Shown: positions 52,578 to 63,359, counted from the stretch's first letter. The stretch is DNA of 64,000 nt from Acholeplasmataceae bacterium (GCA_030603805.1 JAUVXD010000005.1:1-64000); one strand, 5' to 3'. Translations and numbers: made by a program. Notes: generated by a model not told the origin, from the letters alone.

Positions 52578-54476
52578 TTAATTGGTATCAAATTGACTAT
52601 AATACAGTTTTGAATAAAATCCATTTTGCTTTAGCAAATCCTCATGATTGCCTTGTTCAATGATGTTGCCATCATTCATGACAAAAATGACGTCTGCATC
52701 TTTAATCGTAGATAGTCTATGGGCGATGACGAAACTCGTTCTCTTTTTCATTAAAGCTTCCATCGCTTTTTGAATTAAAACTTCTGTTCTGGTATCTACT
52801 GAAGAAGTTGCTTCATCTAAGATGAGCATCGGTTTATCAGCAAGCATCGCACGACTAATGGTTAAGAGCTGTCTTTGACCTGCACTAATATTAGAACCAT
52901 TTTCGAAGAGTTCAAATTGATAGCCACCCGGTAGGGATTCGATGAAGTGGTTGGTCTGCGCAGATTTTGCTGCAGCAATCACTTCTTCTTTGGTCTTATC
53001 TAAAGATCCATAGACGATATTATCATATATCGTGCCTTCAAATAACCACGTATCTTGTAAGACCATACCAAAAAGATTTCTGACATCTGATCGTTTCATG
53101 TCTCTAATATCAATACCATCAATTTCGATAGTTCCTGATTTGATTTCATAAAATCTCATTAAAAGATTAACAATCGTAGTTTTTCCAGCACCCGTTGGAC
53201 CGACAATCGCGACTTTTTGTCCAGGTTTAATCTCAGCTGAAAATCCTTTAATGACTTCAACATCTTCTTTATAACCAAAATGAACATTCTTAAAGACAAC
53301 ATGCCCTTTAACCTTCTTTGGTTCTTTTAAAGTCTCTCTTTCAGGTGTTTCTTCAGGTTCTTTTAAGAGGTTAAAGATACGTTCAGAAGCTGCAGCGGTG
53401 GATTGTAAGACATTAGCAATACTGCCGATTTGTTGAATCGGTTGATTAATTTGTCTCGTATATTGAATGAATGCTTGAATGATCCCAACTTCAATTGCGA
53501 TTCTTGGGTCATTTGATAACACAAGGAGTGCACCGACAACTGCAATTGCGATATAAGCTAGGTTCCCAAAGAAAAACTGAACCGGCATCATAATACCAGA
53601 GATGAACTGTGACTTCACTGCTGTATGATAAAGATCGTTATTGATACGGTCAAAGTTTTGATAGGCTTTATCTTGATGATTAAAGACTTTAACCACTGTG
53701 TGTCCACTATAGGTTTCTTCGATGTGACCATTAAGTTCACCAATCGATTTTGCTTGACTTCTAAAATATCCTTGTGAAAGTTTAACAAATTTGCTCACTG
53801 TATAAAGAGAGAACAGGGTTGTGATAAAGATGACACCCGTGAGTGGAATCGATAAAAGGAGCATAATGACGAAGATGCCGATAAATAACGTAATCGATCT
53901 AAAGATTTCTGCAATACTTTGAGTGAGTGTCCCGTTAATGGTTTCAATATCGTTTGTGACTCTGCCTAAAATATCTCCAAATTGCTGAGAATCAAAATAT
54001 TTAAGGGGAAGTCTATTAATCTTTGCAGAAAGTTCTTTTCTCATGGAGTATGTTAAATTTTGAGTCATACCAATCAAAAGAAACGATTGAAAATAGTTAA
54101 AGAGTGCAGATAAAATATGCGTTCCTGCAATAAAAAGTGCAAGCTCACCAATCGATAATCTTAAACTTCCAATAATTCTAATGAGTCCAAATTCAATCGA
54201 TGATAAATCTGGTGCTGCTTTGTAGGCACGTGCAACTTCTGAGGTAATTAAGCCTAAAAGCCATGGTCCTAATACGGTTAAGAGCGAAGCGATGACTGCC
54301 ATGACGGCAGATAAGAAAATTCTTCCGCGATAGGGCTTTAAATAAGTCATTAGCTTTTTCATGGTACCTTTAAAATCTTGTGGCTTCTCAAGGTATGAGC
54401 CCATACCACGGGGTCCCATCATGGGGCGTGAGGATTGCTCACGACTTGGTCTTTGTTGTTGTTGTTGTTGTTGCAT
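52578..54476 (-). CDS. ABC exporter half-transporter with consensus ATPase site
   Basis: The 632-residue exporter subunit has six membrane helices (about 50-360) and a nucleotide-binding domain with Walker A GPTGAGKTT, signature ISAGQRQ, Walker B MLILDEATSSVD and H-loop IAHRLST, all catalytic residues present. It has an unusual N-terminus of seven Gln encoded by CAA repeats. The partner directly upstream has a degenerate site, so the two likely form a heterodimeric multidrug exporter like BmrCD/LmrCD. It is controlled by the MarR gene ahead. Confidence 0.92.
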   Translation of the reverse strand: MQQQQQQQRPSREQSSRPMMGPRGMGSYLEKPQDFKGTMKKLMTYLKPYRGRIFLSAVMAVIASLLTVLGPWLLGLITSEVARAYKAAPDLSSIEFGLIRIIGSLRLSIGELALFIAGTHILSALFNYFQSFLLIGMTQNLTYSMRKELSAKINRLPLKYFDSQQFGDILGRVTNDIETINGTLTQSIAEIFRSITLFIGIFVIMLLLSIPLTGVIFITTLFSLYTVSKFVKLSQGYFRSQAKSIGELNGHIEETYSGHTVVKVFNHQDKAYQNFDRINNDLYHTAVKSQFISGIMMPVQFFFGNLAYIAIAVVGALLVLSNDPRIAIEVGIIQAFIQYTRQINQPIQQIGSIANVLQSTAAASERIFNLLKEPEETPERETLKEPKKVKGHVVFKNVHFGYKEDVEVIKGFSAEIKPGQKVAIVGPTGAGKTTIVNLLMRFYEIKSGTIEIDGIDIRDMKRSDVRNLFGMVLQDTWLFEGTIYDNIVYGSLDKTKEEVIAAAKSAQTNHFIESLPGGYQFELFENGSNISAGQRQLLTISRAMLADKPMLILDEATSSVDTRTEVLIQKAMEALMKKRTSFVIAHRLSTIKDADVIFVMNDGNIIEQGNHEDLLKQNGFYSKLYYSQFDTN

Positions 54477-54477
54477 C

Positions 54478-56223
54478 TTAGAGTTCCTCCTTTGATAATT
54501 GTGAGGAGGCGATTTCTTGGTAAACCGAGCATGTTAACATTAAGTCTTCATGTCTGCCTTTACCAACAATTTTTCCTTGATCAAGAACAATAATTTGGTC
54601 CGCATAACGAATGGTATTGATACGTTGTGCAACAATGAGTTTGGTTGCAGTCACTTTTTCATCTAAAAGTTTTCTAAGTTTTTGATCGGTTTTATAATCA
54701 AGCGCAGAAAATGAATCATCAAAAATATAGATTGGAGGCTTTTTAGCAATCGCTCGTGCAATACTTAAACGTTGGCGTTGTCCACCTGAAACATTTGAAC
54801 CCCCTTGAGCAACCATGAAATCATACTTTTCAGTTTTTTCTAAGATAAACTCTTTAGCCTGGGCAATGGTTGCAGCATCTTCTAAGAGTTCTTGGTTATC
54901 TTGATTGTCACCAAAAAGAATATTATCTTTAATTGTTCCTGCAAAAAGAATGCCTTTTTGAGGAACATAACCTAAGAGACGATGTAAATCACTTTGATTT
55001 AAATCCATAATGTCAATCCCATCAATTTTAATCGTTCCTGAAGTGCGTTCATAAAATCTAGGAATAAGGTTAATGAGTGTAGATTTTCCAGAACCTGTAG
55101 AACCAATAAAAGCGGTTGTCTTACCTGCTTCAGCAGTAAATGAAATATCATATAAGACTGGAGCATCTGCATTAGGATATTTAAATGTCACAGATTCAAA
55201 GCTCACCTCACCTTTAATAGTGCTTGGTAAAAGTTTTGGACTTAACGGATCTTTAATCGAGATTTCCATTTCTAAAACTTCCATAATTCTTTTTGCAGAA
55301 ATGGAAGCTCTTGGAATCATAATAAAGATAAATGACATAAACATAAACGCCATAATCGCACGCATCGAATATTGCATGAGTGCCATCATTGTGCCTGGGT
55401 CAAAGCCGTCAATTCCAATAAACATCGTTGAACCAAAATAAACAATCGCAACGCTGGTTAATCCCATGATTAAGCCCATAATTGGCCACATCATACCCAT
55501 GATGCGGTTGACAAAAATGTTTAACTTCATCGATTCTTTGCTGGCATCATCGATTCTTTTTGCTTGAAACTCTTGCGTATTATAAGCACGAACGACTCTA
55601 AGCCCGGTTAAGTTTTCTCGTGTGACAAGATTGAGACGGTCCACAAGTTTTTGAACCAGTTGAAAGCGTGGCATTGTAATCGAGAATATGATAATAATCA
55701 TCACCAATAGTGCAACGATTGCTGCAACTAATAATAAAGATAATGATGGGCTTTGCATAATCGAAAGTGTAATGGCACCAATCGCTAAAAAAGGTGCTAA
55801 GATGATCATTCTTAGCAGCATATTGACAACCCCTTGGAGCTGTTGAATATCATTAGTTGATCTTGTAATTAGTGAAGATGTTGTGAAATGATCAATTTCC
55901 TGAAGCGAAAAACTTTCAATTTTTTGATATACTGCTTTTCTTAAATCTTTAGCAAATCCTGCAGAAATCTTAGATTCCATGTATCCAGAGATGATGGTGA
56001 TACCAATACTCACTAAGGTTGCTGCTAGCATTAAACCGGCATAAATCCAGATTTTTGCAACATCAGGACTGATTGCATTTTCTCCTAGACCAATCCCTTC
56101 ATTAACGAGTAATCCTAAAATTAAAGGGAGTAACAAATCTAAAAATGCACGCAGTGCAACAAAGAAAAAGACGATGAAAACGCCCCATTTGTAGGGTTTT
56201 AAAAATTTGAGTGACTTAATCAA
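54478..56223 (-). CDS. ABC exporter half-transporter with degenerate ATPase site
   Basis: The 581-residue exporter subunit has six membrane helices (about 15-310), Walker A GSTGSGKST and signature VSGGQRQRLS. After Walker B it reads IFDDSFSALD, with Asp replacing the catalytic Glu, and the H-loop is VAQRINT, with Gln replacing His. These are the changes known in the degenerate partner of heterodimeric exporters such as TM287/288. It ends 1 bp before the partner gene. The cargo is unknown; multidrug or lipid-like compounds are plausible. Confidence 0.92.
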   Translation of the reverse strand: MIKSLKFLKPYKWGVFIVFFFVALRAFLDLLLPLILGLLVNEGIGLGENAISPDVAKIWIYAGLMLAATLVSIGITIISGYMESKISAGFAKDLRKAVYQKIESFSLQEIDHFTTSSLITRSTNDIQQLQGVVNMLLRMIILAPFLAIGAITLSIMQSPSLSLLLVAAIVALLVMIIIIFSITMPRFQLVQKLVDRLNLVTRENLTGLRVVRAYNTQEFQAKRIDDASKESMKLNIFVNRIMGMMWPIMGLIMGLTSVAIVYFGSTMFIGIDGFDPGTMMALMQYSMRAIMAFMFMSFIFIMIPRASISAKRIMEVLEMEISIKDPLSPKLLPSTIKGEVSFESVTFKYPNADAPVLYDISFTAEAGKTTAFIGSTGSGKSTLINLIPRFYERTSGTIKIDGIDIMDLNQSDLHRLLGYVPQKGILFAGTIKDNILFGDNQDNQELLEDAATIAQAKEFILEKTEKYDFMVAQGGSNVSGGQRQRLSIARAIAKKPPIYIFDDSFSALDYKTDQKLRKLLDEKVTATKLIVAQRINTIRYADQIIVLDQGKIVGKGRHEDLMLTCSVYQEIASSQLSKEEL

Positions 56224-56257
56224 TTGTATTCCTTCTTTCTAATGAAAAGGAAAGACA

Positions 56258-56686
56258 TTAAATCTTTCCCATCTGACTGACTTTATCTAATAAACGCATA
56301 AGCTCATCTGTATCTTTTTCACCAAGATAATCCACTAAAACCTTAAGTGGTGCATAATACTCTTCTTTTACAGATTCTACATATGACTTACCCTCTGTTG
56401 TGAGTTTGATATATGTGACACGCAAATCCTTAGTCGAGTTTTCTTTAATCAAATATTTCTTTTCAACCAAGTCATTAACCTTATGGGTAATTGCAGGTAA
56501 TGTGACATGGAGTGTTTTAGCCACATCCGTCAACTTGATTTTTTGGTTTTGGTCACAAAACGCGACGCAAAATAAGACCATGGTATCTGCATCCGAAAGT
56601 GTGGTCTTTTTTCTTTTATATATACCGCTCTTTCTAAAATCTTGCAGGGCACGGTCAAGTTTTTGTAGTGTTCTAAGTTCTTTCAA
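56258..56686 (-). CDS. MarR family transcriptional regulator
   Basis: The winged-helix regulator of about 142 residues has the recognition region KLTDVAKTLHVTLPAITHKVNDLVEKKYLIKE and wing RVTYIKLTTEG. The likely start is the TTG at 56684-56686, 8 bp after GGAGG; an upstream TTG overlaps that site. It precedes two ABC exporter genes in one operon and probably represses them and itself through the inverted repeat at 56722-56740. The ligand is unknown. Confidence 0.9.
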   Translation of the reverse strand: MKELRTLQKLDRALQDFRKSGIYKRKKTTLSDADTMVLFCVAFCDQNQKIKLTDVAKTLHVTLPAITHKVNDLVEKKYLIKENSTKDLRVTYIKLTTEGKSYVESVKEEYYAPLKVLVDYLGEKDTDELMRLLDKVSQMGKI

Positions 56687-56721
56687 AGACGTTTCCTCCA
56701 AAAATAAACAGGTATAAAATA

Positions 56722-56740
56722 GTTATATCTATGATATCAC
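56722..56740 (-). promoter_or_regulatory. Inverted repeat, candidate MarR operator
   Basis: GTTATATC-TAT-GATATCAC is an 8+3+8 inverted repeat with one mismatch, lying in the promoter region about 40 bp before the marR start, near a weak TTAACA/TATAAC pair. MarR proteins commonly bind such repeats over their own promoter. Confidence 0.5.
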
Positions 56741-56773
56741 GATGTTAAAAATAACGAAAGCTACATAAAAATT

Positions 56774-57403
56774 TTACCATAATTTAACTGATTCATAGAA
56801 TTGACGCACTTTTTTAAGTTCATCTTTTCTTAACTCATCTGCTTGAGGCATAATTTTATCGATTTGAGCAATTTTATGCATATAATATGCTTTCGATTCT
56901 TGTTTAATCTTTAAGATAGGTCCAAGATAAAGATCTTCTTCATTTAACGTCATCTGACCTCTCTTGACTTTTAAAATGATGTAATAAAAACGGTCGAAAA
57001 CTAAGTATTCATCGATGATTATAAAACCATGATGCCTAAGATAATCTCTTAAAATATGCGTTTTTTCATTAGCTTGTAAGAGGTAGGTCACCTCTCTTTT
57101 GGGTGCATGATCCATGATGTCGCAAATGAGATAAGCCCCCATGCCTGCGATAATCGCAAGATCAAAATGCTCTTTAATTGCCAAAAAACCATCCGATAAC
57201 CGGTAGGTTACTGGATAGTTTTTTAAATTGCCTTTGGCTTGTCTGAGTGGCATCTCACGTAAATCTGCAGCGATTCCATGCTTGATATATTGCTTATCAA
57301 AGGCTTCTTTTAAAACAAAACCGTGATCTGTTCCAATATCAAGAACAGTTTCATATCCTTTGCAGAGTTCAGCAAGAAATGAAATACGTTTACTTTTTGC
57401 CAT
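56774..57403 (-). CDS. trmK: tRNA (adenine(22)-N1)-methyltransferase TrmK
   Basis: This SAM-dependent enzyme methylates A22 of tRNAs. The 209-residue product has the Rossmann motif [15 protein letters not shown] and the family's AAD(L)[12 protein letters not shown] and [14 protein letters not shown] (in place of IAGMGG.L). It overlaps the sigA end by 14 bp, the typical sigA-trmK order of Firmicutes. Confidence 0.93.
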   Translation of the reverse strand: MAKSKRISFLAELCKGYETVLDIGTDHGFVLKEAFDKQYIKHGIAADLREMPLRQAKGNLKNYPVTYRLSDGFLAIKEHFDLAIIAGMGAYLICDIMDHAPKREVTYLLQANEKTHILRDYLRHHGFIIIDEYLVFDRFYYIILKVKRGQMTLNEEDLYLGPILKIKQESKAYYMHKIAQIDKIMPQADELRKDELKKVRQFYESVKLW

Positions 57404-58646
57404 AATAAAATTCGCGCAGTTTGTTTTGTCTCGATGGACTTCTAAGCTTTCTTAAAGCTTTCGCTTCAATCTGACGAATACGTTCACGTGTTACACCAAA
57501 CTCACGACCCACTTCTTCAAGTGTATGATTTTTTCCATCAAATAGGCCATATCTGAGTCTTAAAACCTTTTCTTCACGGTCTGTGAGCGTTTCTAAGACT
57601 TCATCTAAAGTTTGTTTTACCATTTCTTGAAGCATAAATTCATGAGGGGTGAGCGCATTAGGATCCGAAATAAAGTCACCTAATGAAGAATCTTCTTCTT
57701 CACCTACATGAGCTTCTAATGAGATGGGTTCTTTTGCAATGCGTTGAATATTTTGAACCTTTTCGGGTGTTATCCCCATCTTTTGCGCAATTTCCTCTAG
57801 AGAAGGTTCTCTACCTAAATCTTGAATGAGCTGTCTTTGAATACGGATCATCTTATTGATGGTTTCAACCATATGGACGGGAATACGAATAGTTCTTGCT
57901 TGATCAGCAACAGCACGGGTAATCGCTTGACGAATCCACCAGGTTGCATAGGTTGAAAACTTAAAACCTTTTTCGTAATCAAATTTATCGACGGCACGCA
58001 TTAAGCCCATATTACCTTCTTGAATGAGATCTAAAAATAATAAACCTCTACCAACATAACGTTTAGCAATGGAGACCACCAAACGATAGTTCGCTTCAAC
58101 GAGCTTGTTTTTAGCGAACTGCGCTTTTTCAACAGCTCGTTTTAGTTCATCAATATCTTGACTTTGAAGCTCATTTAAACCTGCTTGATACTCATCAAGT
58201 TGTTCTTTTGCGTAACGACCATTAGAGACTGCAACAGCATATTTCTTTTCATCTTCTTGATTTAAAAGTGGAATTTGTCCAATTTCTTTTAAATACATAC
58301 GGACTGGGTCATCAATTTTAATGTTTGAGGCAATCGATTCAATACTAATTAATTCTTCCTCTTCAACTTCAAGACCACTTAAGGATAAGTCATCTGGTTC
58401 TGCTTCTTCGAAATCAAATTCAACATCATCTTCATCTTCTTCGATTTCAAGCGTTGACGCTGTTTCTTCTTCCTCTTCTAATTCATCTGCAACGATGATA
58501 TCAATATCTTCGTTGAGCAATTCTTTTTCAATCTCAAAATAATCTTCGCTGTTTGGTGCAGCATAAGGTAAGACATCTTCTTGTGTTAAATACTTTTCCT
58601 TACCTGCTTTTTTGATGAGATCTTTAATCACTTTGTCTCTATCCAT
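57390..58646 (-). CDS. sigA: Primary RNA polymerase sigma factor SigA
   Basis: This is the housekeeping sigma-70, 418 residues. After a highly acidic stretch (about 50-100, many Glu/Asp) come region 1.2 ([16 protein letters not shown]), region 2 ([17 protein letters not shown]-type; here [18 protein letters not shown]), region 3 and region 4.2 ([28 protein letters not shown]). It recognises TTGACA/TATAAT, matching the promoters seen in this window. It lies 10 bp after dnaG. Confidence 0.97.
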   Translation of the reverse strand: MDRDKVIKDLIKKAGKEKYLTQEDVLPYAAPNSEDYFEIEKELLNEDIDIIVADELEEEEETASTLEIEEDEDDVEFDFEEAEPDDLSLSGLEVEEEELISIESIASNIKIDDPVRMYLKEIGQIPLLNQEDEKKYAVAVSNGRYAKEQLDEYQAGLNELQSQDIDELKRAVEKAQFAKNKLVEANYRLVVSIAKRYVGRGLLFLDLIQEGNMGLMRAVDKFDYEKGFKFSTYATWWIRQAITRAVADQARTIRIPVHMVETINKMIRIQRQLIQDLGREPSLEEIAQKMGITPEKVQNIQRIAKEPISLEAHVGEEEDSSLGDFISDPNALTPHEFMLQEMVKQTLDEVLETLTDREEKVLRLRYGLFDGKNHTLEEVGREFGVTRERIRQIEAKALRKLRSPSRQNKLREFYYGKK

Positions 58647-58656
58647 GGTTTTCCTC

Positions 58657-60396
58657 CTAGTTCATAAGCTGACGAAGGAGTTCGTCTCGCTCTTTGGCAT
58701 AACTGAGTGCTTCTATATCAGTTTCTGCACTTGCTATTTTTTCTTTTAAGTACTGCAAACGACGTTTACTGTTCGCTTGCTTGATGAGTTCAATATAATG
58801 ATCGATTTCTTCGGGCTTGATTTCAATTTGATCTTTCCAAAATAAATCTTTTAAAATCACGTGTTCCATATAATCTCTTTGATCTTGGGTAAGTTCATCT
58901 AAAAAATCAGTCATGACAAACTCTAGATGATCTTCATAATAATGTTCAACACGAATTCGAATAAGTGCAGTTAAATGATCAGCAAAATCTGTTTTCTTTA
59001 AGTTTTTAATGGACTTGACCATTATCTCTCTGGATCTAATCATCGCAAAAATCAAGTAACGTTCCGCTTTTTCGAATTTATTCGTGATTTTTTGTCGTTC
59101 AGGAATTTTAATATTCGGTTGAATGACTGTGGGTAACACTTTTTTAGTATCTAGTTCTTCTAAAGGAATATTAAAATCTGTTGAAAGTCTTTGGACATAA
59201 TACGCTTTAATCGAACTATCTGATGATTTGATCATCGACATGACTTGTTTTTTAAACTCTGCTAAGTCATTGGCGTTATTAAAGTTTTTCCCTTGCTTAT
59301 AGTATTGGTATCTAAAGGCATAGCCATCTCTGGTATACTCACCAAAAAGCATTTCATACTTTTCAGGACCATAAGCTTTGATAAATTCATCTGGATCCAT
59401 TTTTTCTGGAATGGAGAGGACTTCAACTTTGAGCTGTTCTTTTTCTAAAATGGGAATGCCATGATCGGCTGCCTTTAACCCTGCTGAGTCGCCATCATAG
59501 GCGATGATGACGGATGGCGCAACACTTTTGATCAATTTGGCTTGATCTTTTGTGAGCGCAGTGCCCATCGTTGCAACCCCATTTTTGATGCCGGCTGCAT
59601 AACTACTCATCACATCAAAAAAACCTTCATATAAAACAACTTGTTTAGCTTTTCTAATTTCAGGAAGTGCCTCATAAAAATGATAAAGTAATAGTCCCTT
59701 TTTAAAGATGACGGTTTCAGGGCTGTTGATGTATTTGGTTTGTTCTTTAGGGTTCGTGGTTCTACCCGATAATCCAACAACATCACCTTTTGGGTTAGTG
59801 ACTGGAAAGATGATTCGATCAGAGAAAAGATCATAATAAGTGCCATCATCTTTTTGTTTGACAACACCAAGCTTGATCATGTCAGAAACTAAATACCCTT
59901 TATCTTTTAAAAGCTGATAGAGTGTATCAGAAAATGGTGGTGCATATCCAATTCTAAAATGCAAGATCAGTTCATCGGTCATTTGGCGATCGTAGAGATA
60001 TCTCATCGCTTCTTGACCTTTTTGACTGCTTTTTAAATTAAACTCATAAAATGAGGCAACCTCTTGCATCAGTTTATAATAAATTTCATTGGGGTCTTTT
60101 TGAACTTTCGCTTTTTTAATTTCAATGCCTGCACGTTCTGCAAGGATTTCAGCAGCTTCTTCAAAAGAGATATTTTTAATTTTTCTTAAGAAGTTAATGG
60201 GTGAACCGCCTTCGCCACACCCCATACATTTAGCAATATTTTTCTCAGGAGACACTGAAAAGCTCGGTGTCTTTTCCTGATGGAAAGGACATAAGCCCAT
60301 GTAGTTTTTACCACGCTTAGAAAGTGAAATAAATTCACTGACTAAATCGACAATAGGCGTTTTCTCATTGATGATATCGATGAGTTTATTCTCCAT
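58657..60396 (-). CDS. dnaG: DNA primase
   Basis: This enzyme synthesises RNA primers at the replication fork. The 579-residue product has the CHC2 zinc motif Cys36-His39-Cys57-Cys60, the Toprim core with [14 protein letters not shown] and AYDGDSAG, and a helical C-terminal helicase-binding domain. The ATG follows AAAGGAG. It sits in the classic glyS-dnaG-sigA macromolecular-synthesis arrangement. Confidence 0.96.
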   Translation of the reverse strand: MENKLIDIINEKTPIVDLVSEFISLSKRGKNYMGLCPFHQEKTPSFSVSPEKNIAKCMGCGEGGSPINFLRKIKNISFEEAAEILAERAGIEIKKAKVQKDPNEIYYKLMQEVASFYEFNLKSSQKGQEAMRYLYDRQMTDELILHFRIGYAPPFSDTLYQLLKDKGYLVSDMIKLGVVKQKDDGTYYDLFSDRIIFPVTNPKGDVVGLSGRTTNPKEQTKYINSPETVIFKKGLLLYHFYEALPEIRKAKQVVLYEGFFDVMSSYAAGIKNGVATMGTALTKDQAKLIKSVAPSVIIAYDGDSAGLKAADHGIPILEKEQLKVEVLSIPEKMDPDEFIKAYGPEKYEMLFGEYTRDGYAFRYQYYKQGKNFNNANDLAEFKKQVMSMIKSSDSSIKAYYVQRLSTDFNIPLEELDTKKVLPTVIQPNIKIPERQKITNKFEKAERYLIFAMIRSREIMVKSIKNLKKTDFADHLTALIRIRVEHYYEDHLEFVMTDFLDELTQDQRDYMEHVILKDLFWKDQIEIKPEEIDHYIELIKQANSKRRLQYLKEKIASAETDIEALSYAKERDELLRQLMN

Positions 60397-60418
60397 TGAG
60401 TGCTCCTTTTAAACGAAT

Positions 60419-61789
60419 TTAAAACTTAGTTTCTTTTTCTATATACATTCTTAATTCAGAAATAGGAACTCTCACTTGAGCCATGGTATCTCTATTTCTG
60501 ACGGTCACTGTATCATCTGTCATGGTATCATGATCAATGGTGATGCATAAATAGGTCCCAATTGCATCCTGTCTACGATAACGTTTACCAATATTTTGAG
60601 TTTCATCATAGGTAACATCAAAATAGGAACATAACGTTTGATAGACTTCCATTGCTTTTTCAGCATGATCTTTCTTAATTAAAGGAAGAATGGCTGCTTT
60701 ATAGGGTGCAAGTGTTGGATGAATGTGTAAAACTTGTCTCGTATCTCCGCTTTCTAATGTTTCTTCTGCAAGGCCATTCGATAAGAAAGCAAGAATTAAA
60801 CGCTCTACACCCACAGAAGGTTCAATGACATAAGGCAAATACTTTTTACTCGTTTCAGGATCTAAATAAGCCATCGATTCACCTGAATGATTTTGATGGG
60901 CTTTTAAGTCATAATCTGTTCTAGATGCAATCCCCCATAGTTCATCAAATCCCCATGGGAATTGATATCTAATATCTGTGGTCGCATTCGAATAATGTGA
61001 AAGAGCTTCGGGTTTATGATCATCAAATTCTAGGTTTTCAGGCTTTAAGCCTAAGGATAAAAGCCAGTCCATGCAGTACTTTTTCCAGTAAGCAAACCAC
61101 TTTAGTTCAGTACCAGGTTTGACGAAGAATTCCAGTTCCATTTGTTCAAATTCTCTGGTTCTAAAAATGAAGTTCCCTGGGGTAATTTCATTTCTAAAGG
61201 ATTTACCAACTTGACACACACCAAAAGGCACTTTCTTTCTGGTTGTTCTTTGAATATGCTTGAAATTAATAAAAATACCTTGTGCGGTTTCTGGTCTTAA
61301 ATAAATTTGATTAGCTTGTTCTAAGACAACCCCTTGATAGGTTTGAAACATCATATTAAATGCACGAATGGGAAGCCAGTCAGACTTTCCACAATTTGGG
61401 CAAGAAACTTTATGTTCCACTAAATATTGATACATCTCTTCTGTCTTCCATCCATCTGGATGAACATTTCGATTGTGATCTTCAATCAGTTTATCCGCAC
61501 GAAATCTGTTGTTACAGCTCTTACATTCGGTGAGTGGATCACTAAAACCGCCCACATGTCCTGAAGCTTTCCAGACTTCACTATTCATCAAAATTGATGA
61601 ATCAAGCAACACATTATAAGGCGTTTCTCTTTGAAATTTTTTAATCCATGCTTCTTTAATATTTTTCTTAAGTAATGCACCGAGTGGACCATAGTCCCAG
61701 GTGTTCGCTAAGCCCCCATAGAGCTCGCTACCTTGAAAGATATATCCTGTCGATTTTGCATATTGCACAATCTGATCTAATGTTACCAT
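60419..61789 (-). CDS. glyQS: Glycyl-tRNA synthetase (single-chain class II)
   Basis: This homodimeric eukaryote/mollicute-type GlyRS has about 456 residues, not the alpha2beta2 bacterial form. It shows MVTLDQIVQYAKSTGYIFQGSELYGGLANTWDYGPLG, the motif 2 region with FRNEITPGNFIFRTREFEQMELEFF, motif 3 EPSVGVERLILAFL, and a C-terminal anticodon domain. The ATG at 61787-61789 follows AAGGATG. The single-chain form is common in mollicutes and staphylococci. No T-box is seen before it, as it sits within the operon. Confidence 0.95.
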   Translation of the reverse strand: MVTLDQIVQYAKSTGYIFQGSELYGGLANTWDYGPLGALLKKNIKEAWIKKFQRETPYNVLLDSSILMNSEVWKASGHVGGFSDPLTECKSCNNRFRADKLIEDHNRNVHPDGWKTEEMYQYLVEHKVSCPNCGKSDWLPIRAFNMMFQTYQGVVLEQANQIYLRPETAQGIFINFKHIQRTTRKKVPFGVCQVGKSFRNEITPGNFIFRTREFEQMELEFFVKPGTELKWFAYWKKYCMDWLLSLGLKPENLEFDDHKPEALSHYSNATTDIRYQFPWGFDELWGIASRTDYDLKAHQNHSGESMAYLDPETSKKYLPYVIEPSVGVERLILAFLSNGLAEETLESGDTRQVLHIHPTLAPYKAAILPLIKKDHAEKAMEVYQTLCSYFDVTYDETQNIGKRYRRQDAIGTYLCITIDHDTMTDDTVTVRNRDTMAQVRVPISELRMYIEKETKF

Positions 61790-61809
61790 GCACACACATC
61801 CTTTAATGT

Positions 61810-62463
61810 CTATTGTAGATTTTTTAATGTTGTTTGTAAATGAAACTGATAGTATTTCAAAATAAATTCTTTAATCCTTAAAAGCGCTTCATCATCGATT
61901 TTTTCAAGCAAGTGATAAGGCATTAAAGAGAGTTTGAGAAGATATATGGCATCTTTGACATCTAAATCAATATACACATCTTCTTTCTCATAAACAAGAC
62001 CCCCTCTGAGGATGCTAAGACCTTTAATCGGTCTACCATCAGCAGATAAGTCTAATCCATAGCCTAATGGCTTTAATATTTTAACTGCAAAGCTAAGTGA
62101 AGATAAAAAGATATTTGGTGCTTGAAGACTTAGGATCATGTCATGAAAAATTTCTTCATGACTTTCCTTATCCACCACGACATGGTCGATAATCTCTAAG
62201 ATTAAAGCCGCACTTTGAGTTTGTTTGAAATCTTTTTTAAGCGTTTCAAAATCGTTGATGATTTTTGCTTCACTTAAAACGATAAAAGACTTTGTTGAAT
62301 CTTTGAAGTCAATATGTGTCAAATATTGCGCAAGAATTCTATTTGGATGATTGACCTTTTGACTGCCTTGAGCAAGGAGTGTCTTTTTGCCCTTTGGGGT
62401 ATAGACATAAAGGAGTCTTGCATGCTCCTGATAAGGCTGAATTTTATAGATCAAACCTTCCAT
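61810..62463 (-). CDS. recO: DNA repair protein RecO
   Basis: RecO loads RecA with RecR in gap repair. The 217-residue product begins MEGLIYKIQPYQEHARLLYVYTPKGKKTLLAQGSQK, an OB fold typical of RecO, followed by a helical domain. The cysteine zinc-binding site of some RecO proteins is absent. It lies 2 bp after era. Confidence 0.9.
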   Translation of the reverse strand: MEGLIYKIQPYQEHARLLYVYTPKGKKTLLAQGSQKVNHPNRILAQYLTHIDFKDSTKSFIVLSEAKIINDFETLKKDFKQTQSAALILEIIDHVVVDKESHEEIFHDMILSLQAPNIFLSSLSFAVKILKPLGYGLDLSADGRPIKGLSILRGGLVYEKEDVYIDLDVKDAIYLLKLSLMPYHLLEKIDDEALLRIKEFILKYYQFHLQTTLKNLQ

Positions 62464-62465
62464 AA

Positions 62466-63359
62466 TTATTCCTCAGTATATCCGAATGCTTTTAAATCGG
62501 TTGGACGGTTTCGCCAATCCTTTTTAACTTTGACCCATAGGGTTAAATGAATTTTGGTATTTAAGAGTTTGTTGATTTCAAGTCTCGCTTCCATACCAAT
62601 CTTCTTCATTTTTTCGCCGCCCTTACCAATTAAGATTTGTTTTTGAGTTGGGCGTTCAACGATGATGAGTGCTGTCACATCCACGGTATTGAGTTCATGA
62701 TTTTCCTTAATCGATTCAATCACGACAGCAACGGCATGTGGCACTTCTTGTTCTGCGTGATATAAAATGCGTTCACGAATAAGTTCAGACATCAGCTTTT
62801 CTTCACTCTGATCAGATTTCATATCTTCTGGAAAAAAGGCAGGTCCTTCAGTGAGATATGGTATCAGTGTTTCTTCGAGTTTATCTAAATGTATTTTATC
62901 TTTAGCAGATATCGGAAGAACGCCTTCAAAATCATAGGCATGGATATAAGATAAAATAATTTCATCAATCGCATGTTTACCTTTAAGTTCATCGATTTTA
63001 TTTATCACAAGAAAAACAGGGGTATCTAGATTTCTAAAATATCCTAAAATGTGATCTTCAGCATCCCCTTTTTGTTTATCAACTACAAATAAGATGAGAT
63101 CAACATCAGATAATGCAGAAACTGCAACTTGATCAATGGTTTTATTTAAAAGGTCTTTACCCTTATGCATCCCTGGGGTATCCACAAAAACCATTTGATA
63201 ATTAGGTCTTGTTAAAACACCCATGATTCTATGTCTTGTCGTTTGAGGTTTTGGACTCATAATCGCGATCTTTTCGCCAACGAGTGCATTAATTAATGTC
63301 GATTTTCCCACATTAGGGCGACCCACAATCGCGATAAATCCTGATTGATGACTACTCAT
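62466..63359 (-). CDS. era: GTPase Era
   Basis: This essential GTPase binds 16S rRNA during 30S maturation. It has GRPNVGKST (13-21), DTPGMHKG and NKIDE, and a C-terminal KH domain (IVERPTQKQILIGKGGEKMKKIG). The favoured start is the ATG at 63357-63359, overlapping the cdd stop; upstream starts exist but extend past the family N-terminus. Confidence 0.96.
   Translation of the reverse strand: MSSHQSGFIAIVGRPNVGKSTLINALVGEKIAIMSPKPQTTRHRIMGVLTRPNYQMVFVDTPGMHKGKDLLNKTIDQVAVSALSDVDLILFVVDKQKGDAEDHILGYFRNLDTPVFLVINKIDELKGKHAIDEIILSYIHAYDFEGVLPISAKDKIHLDKLEETLIPYLTEGPAFFPEDMKSDQSEEKLMSELIRERILYHAEQEVPHAVAVVIESIKENHELNTVDVTALIIVERPTQKQILIGKGGEKMKKIGMEARLEINKLLNTKIHLTLWVKVKKDWRNRPTDLKAFGYTEE

Noticed and set aside
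58321-58542. Ser-rich 73-codon open frame opposite sigA
   Set aside because: It is the antisense shadow of the acidic stretch of SigA (GAA/GAT read backwards), with no ribosome site.
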